This document shows positions 48,001 to 55,554 of a stretch of DNA of 64,000 nt, in pieces. The stretch spans positions 949,120-1,013,119 of the forward strand of contig CP048228.1 in NCBI GenBank assembly GCA_020002265.1, read 5' to 3'. The notes under the pieces are model-generated. The model saw nothing but the letters and a program-made list of their open reading frames with translations, had not been told where the DNA came from and searched no databases. A program made the position numbers and the translations under genes. The DNA comes from Anaplasmataceae bacterium AB001_6 (GTDB lineage: Bacteria > Pseudomonadota > Alphaproteobacteria > Rickettsiales > Anaplasmataceae). How positions within the stretch are numbered: position 1 is the first letter of the stretch; each line of letters begins with the position of its first letter.

Positions 48001-48877
48001 CTGCCAGAAAATTAGGCATATGCACTGCCCCAATTGGATCACTAGAGGTAGCGCCAAAATGCGAACTATACCATAATTTTTGACGCCCTCCAGCAACCAA
48101 ACTGGATACATAATATGGCTGTTTTTTGCCTTTCTCTAAAATACAAAAATAGTCTCCGTAACCACATATTTGCATTATATCTTCTTTTGTTAAAGGAGTA
48201 TCTGAACATTTTGGCAATTTAGGATTACCATTGGCATCAACGCCTTCAGCAATAGCTTTATAAAGTATTTTGTGACCTGATTTATTAATATAATCAGGTG
48301 TATAAAAAATAAAATCTTGGGTAGCAATATTACAGCTTCCATCAGAGAGACAAGAACAACTCACTTCTGATGTAGAATATTGTTGCGATACTGCTGTATC
48401 AACAAGTGGCATTAATTCAATAACAATGGAATCTCCAGAGTAAGCTGGTATATCAAATACAAAAGATGAATCTGATAACACCTGTGAGCCGCTACAGACC
48501 ATATTCCCCTTATCATCTAACTTAACATTTGCTCCATTGTTGCTTATACTGTTATCACAACGCATTGGGTAAAATGCTCCTTTTCTACAAAAATCAGAAC
48601 CTATAGAACAGTCTGAGGAATCGATAGGAGGGCATACATTTACAAACCCCATAACAGTGACAGGATATTCTTTATCTCCTTTCATCTCTATGTCACTTTT
48701 GATCCAGCCGTTTGTACTAGAATCTCCATCTGTAACAGCAGGAATTTCAAGAGAAACGGTACCACTACTAGAAGTTTGTCCAGCATCATAACATTTACTA
48801 CTGCAGCCAGATAAACTTGCGATAATTAGCAAGAAAAATAATAAATACAAAATGTTAGCATTTCCCAAAACATGCAT
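45074..48877 (-). CDS. virB6: VirB6-like type IV secretion protein with repeat-rich tail (array copy 5)
   Basis: This 1267-aa protein opens with a signal peptide and lipobox (IIASLSGC). Next are a Cys-rich periplasmic part, the VirB6 membrane core with EMFNNWLKLLVNFALQP, and a CGNECVLYIKLGELGGQNVG block followed by NFFGLPFG, almost the same as in copy 4. After the core it carries DLEDDAALN, four 15-aa units (EPIAQKEEAIPESQE), then two and a third copies of a 69-aa unit with ELSELEKKFREWGDEY and DDASLEGSQTT. Its stop overlaps copy 6 by 11 bp. Confidence 0.87.
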   Translation of the reverse strand: MHVLGNANILYLLFFLLIIASLSGCSSKCYDAGQTSSSGTVSLEIPAVTDGDSSTNGWIKSDIEMKGDKEYPVTVMGFVNVCPPIDSSDCSIGSDFCRKGAFYPMRCDNSISNNGANVKLDDKGNMVCSGSQVLSDSSFVFDIPAYSGDSIVIELMPLVDTAVSQQYSTSEVSCSCLSDGSCNIATQDFIFYTPDYINKSGHKILYKAIAEGVDANGNPKLPKCSDTPLTKEDIMQICGYGDYFCILEKGKKQPYYVSSLVAGGRQKLWYSSHFGATSSDPIGAVHMPNFLAAGDSSDVNGGLLINYRAGDLRGAGYADSGASNGFTCADLAGGKKYNKQFSFYEANKICSNKIIIPNTKFSISGSSGDVIALPGTIYLDASDSSGYEKVSKLIAKGYSNFWIPSIALNYHNSQPTSLNAAGTQFAPISSDTGDYIGYGYPYKIPGSGGKKWISVTANSSSSFKAKRGGIQIRIKRYCLHENGQNLYANINYEYPDHKPGEDPTDIEMIVKTSVDASGIMQTEPVVIPSGTTGTVYFGIKDAKIGSAAEVASAKADNNVYVIMYDQRKWPTTISKPINALIDFVKKQLFGTSFSSTDDPGIIAPMYEVFAQKLYPLFAYGLTLYVSIYGIMWMSGMTRNIQQDLVITVIKVAFVAACLGTDSWNFLAYNLYTFFVEGVTEILDSTVDSIVYVKTDFSFLDKTIGTLFDWTVILRLFSLILAGPVGFIVFIIIVHGLVAYSGAMFRFVLRYVMIIFAYGWLIFLAPLFILCLLFPLTKEMFNNWLKLLVNFALQPLFMFTLVGMLNEVMLYSINKMLMFGICGNECVLYIKLGELGGQNVGFCLFSFFLPQGYDAAIPAAQYLTSATDPMTNFFGLPFGLTIIFLFYLATYCVGAFMNIAEMMAQTISSSMGSVTLAVNSAEEGLKWLIGEDRATQGRIHTALRGNKDRKRDERSIETDDLEDDAALNRTNRAPRQPIRSPESVSSESDDMEPRVMEGNVQGDREEVPLQETPPQPQSEMPEKEEPIAQKEEAIPEPQEEPMAQKEEAIPESQEEPIAQKEEAIPESQEEPIAQKEEAIPEPQEEELSELEKKFREWGDEYHDVGHLKEHADDASLEGSQTTDSLATEQVRESDYEDPVMKAIAERKAAEPQEEELSELEKKFREWGDEYHDVGHLKEHADDASLEGSQTTDSLATEQVRESDYEDPVMKAIAERKAAEPQEEELSELEKKFREMRNKHNDEESPEKYTNGVSSEAEHRTKEEDDDER
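45226..45640 (-). repeat. Two 207-bp in-frame repeats in virB6 copy 5
   Basis: Two near-identical 69-aa units (207-bp spacing, for example 45226 to 45433) are followed by a partial third toward the C-terminus (about 45165-45225). Sequence identity is so high that duplication must be recent. Confidence 0.93.
45641..45820 (-). repeat. Four 45-bp in-frame repeats in virB6 copy 5
   Basis: Four units start at 45641, 45686, 45731 and 45776. They encode EPIAQKEEAIPES/PQE with minor changes. Confidence 0.93.
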
Positions 48878-49104
48878 AAAAAATTGCCAAATCAGTAAAG
48901 CAAAAAATCAACTGTTAAACTCTACTAATATTCACAAAGAAGATCTCATCTCCCTTTAAAATGAATAGAATCCACGAAAGTGAAAATATCATAAATTTTA
49001 TACAAATATGTTAAATTAAAATGGATAAATCATAATAGAATATGATAAATAGAATCTATGGATGTATATATGCTATATATATCGATATACACATAATGTT
49101 ACTT

Positions 49105-52100
49105 TTAATCATCCTCTTCATCACTAGTTGTTTGGGATCCTTCTAATGACGCATCATCAACGTGTTCTTTTAAATGGCTAACACCATGTCTTCTTCCTCT
49201 ATCTTTGAAGGCTCTTTCTAGCTCTGATAATTCTTCTTCCTCAACATCGTGAGTTTGTCCATGAACCATATCTATTGCTTGCTGAACATCTTCTGTTTCT
49301 GCAGATTGCTGTTCATCACTTTTTTCACTAAGATCTGAATCATAATAATCTTCTCTAGCCTCTATATTGTCTCCTTCATCAAAATCTTCTATAACAGACT
49401 CTGTATCATCATAATCAGGAACTAAATCAGAAATTCCTTGTCTATCCATTTGGTCATCTAATGGTTTTTCGTCATAATCTGCTGGTGGAATATCTGGTTC
49501 TTCATCATAATCTGCTAGTGGAATATCTGGTTCTTCATCATAATCTGCTGGTGGAATATCTGGTTCTTCATCATAATCTGCTGGCGGAATATCTGGTTCT
49601 TCGTCATTTCCTGCTCCTACTCCCCCTGCTACTGCTGGTCCCCCTGTTGTGAACGCTGGTCCTGCTACTGCTGGCCCTGGTCCTGCTCCTCCTGCTCTTG
49701 GTGCTGCATTAGTATTTAATTGAGCATCATCATCGGCTGCATCAAAGGATGCATCTCTAGTTTGTCTTTGTTCACTGGCCGCTGCTTTAGCCATTGCTTG
49801 TTGAGTTTCCCTATCTGAGCCAACAGTCCATTTGATTGCTTCTGTTGCATTAGAAACAGCACTCTCTACACTTGCCATAGAACCGCTGATAGTTTGCGCC
49901 ATTAACTCTGCGATAGATAAAAATTTCCCGATAACAAAAGAAGAAAGATAAAATAGCATCACATGCACAATTCCAAAAGGTAATCCAAAAAAATTGGTCA
50001 TAGGATCGCTAATAGAAGTCATATATTGTGATGCAGCTATAGAAGCATCATAGCCTTGTGGTAAAAAGAAACTAAACAAACAAAACCCTATATCTTGCCC
50101 ACCTAATTCTCCGAATTTGATGTATAAAACACATTCATTGCCACATATACCAAACATCAATAACTTATAAATGCTATATAGCATAATAGCATTTAGCATT
50201 CCTATCATCACAAACATAAACAACAGTTGCAAAGAAAAATTAACTAGCATTTTCAACCAATTCATGAACATATCTTTTGTGACTTCAAACATTAAGCACA
50301 TCACAAATAAAGGAGCTAAAAATATAAGCCAACCATACGCAAAGATTATCATTATGTATTGCATGACAAAAGAAAACATAGCTTTCATATATTCAAATAA
50401 GCCATGTAAAATTATAACGCATATAATAAAGCCTACTGGGCCGCTTATTAGAAGAGCAGCAACTCGCAATATTGTAGTGAAATCAAATAAAGCACCTATT
50501 GTAGCGTCAAGAAATACAAAATCTGTTTGCACATAAACAATGGAATTAACTGTGCTATTTAATATATCTTCTACACCCAAAACAAAGAAACGATATATCA
50601 TTCCAGCCAATACGTTCCAGCTATCACTATTGACTAAAAATGCTATTAATGAAAGCTTGGCAACATTTATTATGAATGTACTCTGTAAATTACGCAGCAA
50701 CCCTATCATCAACATCATGCCATAGATTATTAGATATATTATCAGGCAGTAAAAAAATAAAATCCCCAGAGATTCAGCAAAGACTCTATACATAGGGCCT
50801 ATAATGCCAGGATTATTACCATTTATTTCTGCAAATGAATCTCCAAATAACTGATCATTCACAAAATCCACCAAAGCATTAATTGGTGTAGATATAATAG
50901 GTTTATATTCTCTACGTTGATATTGCAAAGAATAGAAATTATTATCTGCATGAGCATCATTTACATTTCCTACAGTAGCATTACGTATGCCAAAATATAC
51001 TCTAGCTTGTTCTCCCGTTTCATTTTTAAGCATTATTGGTTTTGTCTCACTTATTCCATCTCCAATATCTTCTATTTCAACCTTCATGCTTATATCTTCT
51101 GATTTATCTCCTGGCTCATGATCTGGCATATCATTGGCAAGATGTGCATATAATTTTTCACCATCCTGATATATACAATATCTTTTTACCTTCAGTAGCA
51201 TCCCTCCACGTACTGGAGCATACCCTGTCTGTGTAGCATGCAAACTAATCCAAACTTCTTTTCCATCATTGTCATCATCAGGTATTTTGTAGGGATAGCC
51301 ATCACCTATATAAGAATCAGTATCTGACACAATGGGAGCAAACACCGTTCCTGGTCTATAAAATACTTCACCTGAAATATCAGAAGTATGATAATCTAAT
51401 TCAACAAGCGGGATCCAAGAATTAGAATAGCCTTTGGAAACATTATCTGATATTTTAATTGATTCAGCTTCAGATCTTCCAAGAATAGGTCCTGGAAGAA
51501 CTACTGCTGCAGACCCAGAAGGCAATGATATATTATAAGAAGGAGCAACAGGATAAACTAAATCGCACTTTAAGTTAGCTTCGTAAAAAGAAAATTGTGG
51601 AATATATGCGCTACTATCGCGAACATCAACACAGGAGAAATCATCATATCCTATCATAGAATTAGCAAAGCCAACATCACGAAGATCTGCCATGCTATAA
51701 TCAATCAATAATCCAGAATTTTGTGTAAAATCCTGTGTATTAGAACCCAGAAAATTCGGAATGTGTCCATTTAATCCTCCTTCAAGAGGATAATTAAATC
51801 GTGAAGCATATAAGGCATTTTTCTTTTCCTGTGATACTACAGGAGCACTATATAGGGATTTCTTCTCTGAATTATCAGATAGAAAACAGAAATTTCCACC
51901 GTAAGCACATATTCTATGAAGATCATTTTCTCCTAAGATATCATCGGTACATCTATATTCTACGACATTACCATTAGAATCTAGAACTTCTTCTGATTTA
52001 TACAGAGCTTTAGTACCGTTACGTCTTACGTGTAAAGAATTATAAAATACTGCTGTTGGATCATCGGTACAATTTCCCTTTATCAAACAGCTACACGAAA

Positions 52101-52662
52101 CTCCCGTCCCCATATCATTTTGAGTAACATCAAAATTTCTAACGGGCACAAGTTCAACAACAATAGAATCACCAGCATGAACTTTCTTATCGAAAACAAA
52201 CATAGCTTTGCTTCTCCCAATTGAAGTAGTCTGATCATCTTCAACAGTAGGTTGATCACTACAGGCCATAAAACCTCTGCTACTCAAAATAACGGGAGTA
52301 TTTCTCAGATCAGAACCGCTGTCTGGATTATGCTCATTACAAAGAGAAGGATAAAAATAAGCTTGAGTACAAAAATCAGATGCGCTTGAACAATCTGTTT
52401 GATCAGCAGGAGGACATATATTAACAATACCAAAAACATCAATTGGTAATTCTTGTCCATCATTTAAGACAATATCACTCTCGATCCATTTTTCTGCATC
52501 AGATTGTCTGACGCCTAGCACATCAATGGCTTTTACCCCACTATTACTAGTCTCTCCTGGATCATAACATACATTACTGCAAGCAGAAACCATACTAATA
52601 AAAAGAAATACAAGTGATATCTTATAAAGACTTGTATAAACCTCTTTCCCCAATATAAACAC
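49105..52662 (-). CDS. virB6: VirB6-like type IV secretion protein (array copy 4)
   Basis: This 1185-aa protein is the sister of copy 5, with the same NVCYDPGETSNSG start of the mature part, membrane core DMFMNWLKMLVNFSL and CGNECVLYIKFGELGGQDIG block. The signal ends in a lipobox (SMVSAC). The start is GTG 52662, backed by AGAGG at 5-bp spacing; the first ATG would cut the signal. The tail has DAADDDAQLN, a Gly/Pro/Ala-rich stretch, four 11-aa units (DEEPDIPPADY) and a final ELSELERAFK plus HLKEHVDDASLEGSQTT, also found in copy 5. Confidence 0.87.
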   Translation of the reverse strand: MFILGKEVYTSLYKISLVFLFISMVSACSNVCYDPGETSNSGVKAIDVLGVRQSDAEKWIESDIVLNDGQELPIDVFGIVNICPPADQTDCSSASDFCTQAYFYPSLCNEHNPDSGSDLRNTPVILSSRGFMACSDQPTVEDDQTTSIGRSKAMFVFDKKVHAGDSIVVELVPVRNFDVTQNDMGTGVSCSCLIKGNCTDDPTAVFYNSLHVRRNGTKALYKSEEVLDSNGNVVEYRCTDDILGENDLHRICAYGGNFCFLSDNSEKKSLYSAPVVSQEKKNALYASRFNYPLEGGLNGHIPNFLGSNTQDFTQNSGLLIDYSMADLRDVGFANSMIGYDDFSCVDVRDSSAYIPQFSFYEANLKCDLVYPVAPSYNISLPSGSAAVVLPGPILGRSEAESIKISDNVSKGYSNSWIPLVELDYHTSDISGEVFYRPGTVFAPIVSDTDSYIGDGYPYKIPDDDNDGKEVWISLHATQTGYAPVRGGMLLKVKRYCIYQDGEKLYAHLANDMPDHEPGDKSEDISMKVEIEDIGDGISETKPIMLKNETGEQARVYFGIRNATVGNVNDAHADNNFYSLQYQRREYKPIISTPINALVDFVNDQLFGDSFAEINGNNPGIIGPMYRVFAESLGILFFYCLIIYLIIYGMMLMIGLLRNLQSTFIINVAKLSLIAFLVNSDSWNVLAGMIYRFFVLGVEDILNSTVNSIVYVQTDFVFLDATIGALFDFTTILRVAALLISGPVGFIICVIILHGLFEYMKAMFSFVMQYIMIIFAYGWLIFLAPLFVMCLMFEVTKDMFMNWLKMLVNFSLQLLFMFVMIGMLNAIMLYSIYKLLMFGICGNECVLYIKFGELGGQDIGFCLFSFFLPQGYDASIAASQYMTSISDPMTNFFGLPFGIVHVMLFYLSSFVIGKFLSIAELMAQTISGSMASVESAVSNATEAIKWTVGSDRETQQAMAKAAASEQRQTRDASFDAADDDAQLNTNAAPRAGGAGPGPAVAGPAFTTGGPAVAGGVGAGNDEEPDIPPADYDEEPDIPPADYDEEPDIPLADYDEEPDIPPADYDEKPLDDQMDRQGISDLVPDYDDTESVIEDFDEGDNIEAREDYYDSDLSEKSDEQQSAETEDVQQAIDMVHGQTHDVEEEELSELERAFKDRGRRHGVSHLKEHVDDASLEGSQTTSDEEDD
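49478..49609 (-). repeat. Four 33-bp in-frame repeats in virB6 copy 4
   Basis: Units start at 49478, 49511, 49544 and 49577. They encode DEEPDIPPADY, with one unit reading DEEPDIPLADY. Confidence 0.93.
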
Positions 52663-52747
52663 TTTTGCCTCTGTAAAAGTAATATTTAAAAATATTACCT
52701 CCCCTTATCATCACCATGTCCAAGCAAAAAACATGATAACCATCAAA

Positions 52748-55375
52748 CTAATTACGATTAGTGTTACTCTCTCTACCTCCAGATTCTTTAGTATCTCGAA
52801 TTTTACTATCATGTTTTGCTATATCCATCTGGTCTGCATCAAGTTTCTTACGATGTTGTTTATCAGCACGATTATCTCTAGATTGATCATCCATACCTAC
52901 CATTGATGCAGTACTTTGTGTTAATTGACTCGCAACACCCCCAAGACCTAACATCATAGTTCCAAATAACGTTTCAACAATAATGGGAGCATAATCAAGT
53001 ATTTTGACTATCATCATTGATGCAAAAACTGCTGCCATCAAAGACGTAAAGCCAAATGGTAATCCAAAAAAGCTTCCACCATATTCTGTATCTGGCACAA
53101 GCTCTGGCCCAGCAAAACCTGCATCATAAGATGCAGCTGTATATTGATTCCATAACGGTATTTTTGGTAAGAAATCTACATTTGGGATTTGCAAACATAG
53201 TACAGTTTGTGTACAAATAGAAAATGAAAAAACCTGCGCTATAATGGCAATAACTACTTGACTTAAAACAGATACAGAAAGAAAAACAATAGCAGGTTGC
53301 ATGATAGTACTCATCATGATTTTAATCCATTGATCGAACATTTTTTTCGTATATTTAAATAAAAGAAATGAAAAAAACAGCGGTGCTATAGATATCAACA
53401 TTGCAACCAATACCATCGATGTTAAATAAATAAACGTAGATCTTATACAGCAGACAAATAAATCCCTAATCATTGCAATTATTATAAGACATGCAAACCA
53501 TCCAAGTGGTCCTGTCGCAAAAATCGCAATAATTTGCAGCCAAGTTTCCCCAACAAAGAATCTACCCAACAAAGAATCAAACAGACTAAATACGTTAACT
53601 GATTCAACCTGATTAATAGCATCATAAGTAAATGTTTTCACTAAATTGTCCATTCCCACGACGAAAAAAGCAAAGAAATTGTTATAGAGTATATTCCAAC
53701 TATTCTCACTGAACATTATCATTACAGCTATCATTTTGAACATTAAGATAATGAATTCAGATTGAGTGTGTTTAATAGAACCCATAAGGAAAAATAAGCC
53801 TGTTATTGTTAATGATAATGTCATAAGAACAATGACAGTTTGAGAGAAATTACGTATTAAGTTTTGATAAATCCACCCAACTGGCCCTTCAGAGCCTATC
53901 CACATAATATCGCTATTATCATTGAAATTAACCTCTCCATAAATTATCTTAACAACGGAGTTTCGTATCTTGATCAGAAAATTAGAAATGATAGTAGGAA
54001 AAGTACGGGGCAATTTAGCTCGCACCATATAATTACCGCTAACGTTATCATTTCCAGAAAGGCCTACTTTATATTCCAAAGTACCAGTTTTTCCATGACT
54101 TTTACCCATATCAACGAAAGCTGCATTTGTTCCTTCAAAATCCACTTTATGCCATGTACTCACAGAGCCGCTAGGGCTTTTTAGTCTATAGAACAACCCT
54201 GAATCTGGGCTTTGACAATCCATTGTTAGACGCACTTTATAAGGAGAAGCATTTTGCAATTTATATGAGCCTCCAGAACCCACAGTTACAGGACCGATCA
54301 TTAATCCTGTAAGATTACTAATACCACTTACACCCACTACGGGGAATGTCTTACGCGGAAAGTCTCCTAAAGAAGCATTAGGAATAATAGATTCAACAGT
54401 TACCATGCCTGAGTAATTTACTTGATTACTGTACAAATTAACCAGACAATCATCCGTAGTCATAGACATCTTCACAGAACTTAGATCTCCTCCAGAAATA
54501 CTACTAGGATCTGATACGGTAAGACCGCATATTGCGCTACAGAAGCTGCTGTTAATGTACCGGAAAGATAATTGTTTCATTGGTAAATACAAAGCGCAGG
54601 CATAATCTTTTTTCAGACGATCTCCAGTACTATCGCTTCCACTAGAAACAAACCCTAAACTTTCACAAGTTTGATTAACGCCTCCATTACGAGCGGCATT
54701 ACATACATTCTCTATCATTTTTTTATATTCATCCATATAATCTGCAGATCCAAATTCATTTGAAAAAGCTGTCATTGCATTGGATTGTGTAGTTTGATGT
54801 TCTGCATCCATAATAGAAAAAACATAGGCTTCGCCCTTTGATAATTCATTCTCTGCTATTAATTGCACATTATTATTAAATATATCGTCCAAGTTAGTTC
54901 CAGAAGAATTACCATTGGGGCCATAATCTATGGTAAATGTAGTTCCAGCCTTACTTTTACATTGCTCTTTAGAATTAAAGTAATATTTGCCAATTAAACC
55001 CATATTTGTTTCACAAACACTTTCATTAAATAACTCCTCTCTATAAGGAGCCAGAGAAAGCGTTCCACTTCTACCAGCTTCCAAAGTCACACCTTTGATT
55101 AACTGATCATATTCATACACATATGGGTCACACAATTGTATTTCATTGGAAACAAAACGCACTTCAACACTTCCAGGATTATCACTGGGAATAACTATTG
55201 TTCCCGTTATTCCATCAGGATTTTGCCCTCCTGCAAAATCTTCCACTTGAATTGTGTCATAATAAAAGGTATTACTCATGTAATCTGCATCTATACACGG
55301 CCCACATGCAGAAAGTAGAAAAAGGGTAAATATAGGTAAAATATATCTCAAGATAAAACGAGATTTCATAAGCAC
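52748..55375 (-). CDS. virB6: VirB6-like type IV secretion protein (array copy 3)
   Basis: This is a protein of about 875 aa with a lipoprotein signal (TLFLLSAC-G), a long periplasmic domain and the VirB6 core (MFDQWIKIMMSTIMQPAIV; later FFGLPFGFTSLMA). The tail is short and charged, without acidic repeats. GTG 55375 is chosen because GGAAG lies 6 bp upstream; ATG 55369 and TTG 55390 are alternatives in the same frame. Its closest relatives in the array are not obvious, so it may be an older copy. Confidence 0.85.
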   Translation of the reverse strand: MLMKSRFILRYILPIFTLFLLSACGPCIDADYMSNTFYYDTIQVEDFAGGQNPDGITGTIVIPSDNPGSVEVRFVSNEIQLCDPYVYEYDQLIKGVTLEAGRSGTLSLAPYREELFNESVCETNMGLIGKYYFNSKEQCKSKAGTTFTIDYGPNGNSSGTNLDDIFNNNVQLIAENELSKGEAYVFSIMDAEHQTTQSNAMTAFSNEFGSADYMDEYKKMIENVCNAARNGGVNQTCESLGFVSSGSDSTGDRLKKDYACALYLPMKQLSFRYINSSFCSAICGLTVSDPSSISGGDLSSVKMSMTTDDCLVNLYSNQVNYSGMVTVESIIPNASLGDFPRKTFPVVGVSGISNLTGLMIGPVTVGSGGSYKLQNASPYKVRLTMDCQSPDSGLFYRLKSPSGSVSTWHKVDFEGTNAAFVDMGKSHGKTGTLEYKVGLSGNDNVSGNYMVRAKLPRTFPTIISNFLIKIRNSVVKIIYGEVNFNDNSDIMWIGSEGPVGWIYQNLIRNFSQTVIVLMTLSLTITGLFFLMGSIKHTQSEFIILMFKMIAVMIMFSENSWNILYNNFFAFFVVGMDNLVKTFTYDAINQVESVNVFSLFDSLLGRFFVGETWLQIIAIFATGPLGWFACLIIIAMIRDLFVCCIRSTFIYLTSMVLVAMLISIAPLFFSFLLFKYTKKMFDQWIKIMMSTIMQPAIVFLSVSVLSQVVIAIIAQVFSFSICTQTVLCLQIPNVDFLPKIPLWNQYTAASYDAGFAGPELVPDTEYGGSFFGLPFGFTSLMAAVFASMMIVKILDYAPIIVETLFGTMMLGLGGVASQLTQSTASMVGMDDQSRDNRADKQHRKKLDADQMDIAKHDSKIRDTKESGGRESNTNRN

Positions 55376-55409
55376 ATAATTCTTCCGCAAGACCTATAAA
55401 ATTACAAGA

Positions 55410-55529
55410 TTAACCATGTAAATCGCCAGATATGATAACAAAGAATGATGTCAAAATTATTGCTAATAAATTCAATCGTGATATCTTTAGTGAATTGGAA
55501 TTATTATAATTTGATATTCCAATTGAAAT
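55410..55529 (-). other. Possible small hydrophobic peptide with strong ribosome-binding site but no normal start codon
   Basis: Right after virB6 copy 2, GGAGGGG (55531-55537) is the strongest ribosome-binding sequence of the array. It is followed at 7 bp by an in-frame ATT (55523), not a usual start. That frame runs 37 codons to 55410 and ends in a hydrophobic stretch (LNLLAIILTSFFVIISG). It may be a small protein, a leftover of one, or a chance frame. Confidence 0.2.
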
Positions 55530-55554
55530 GCCCCTCCAAATTACTGTTCTTTTA

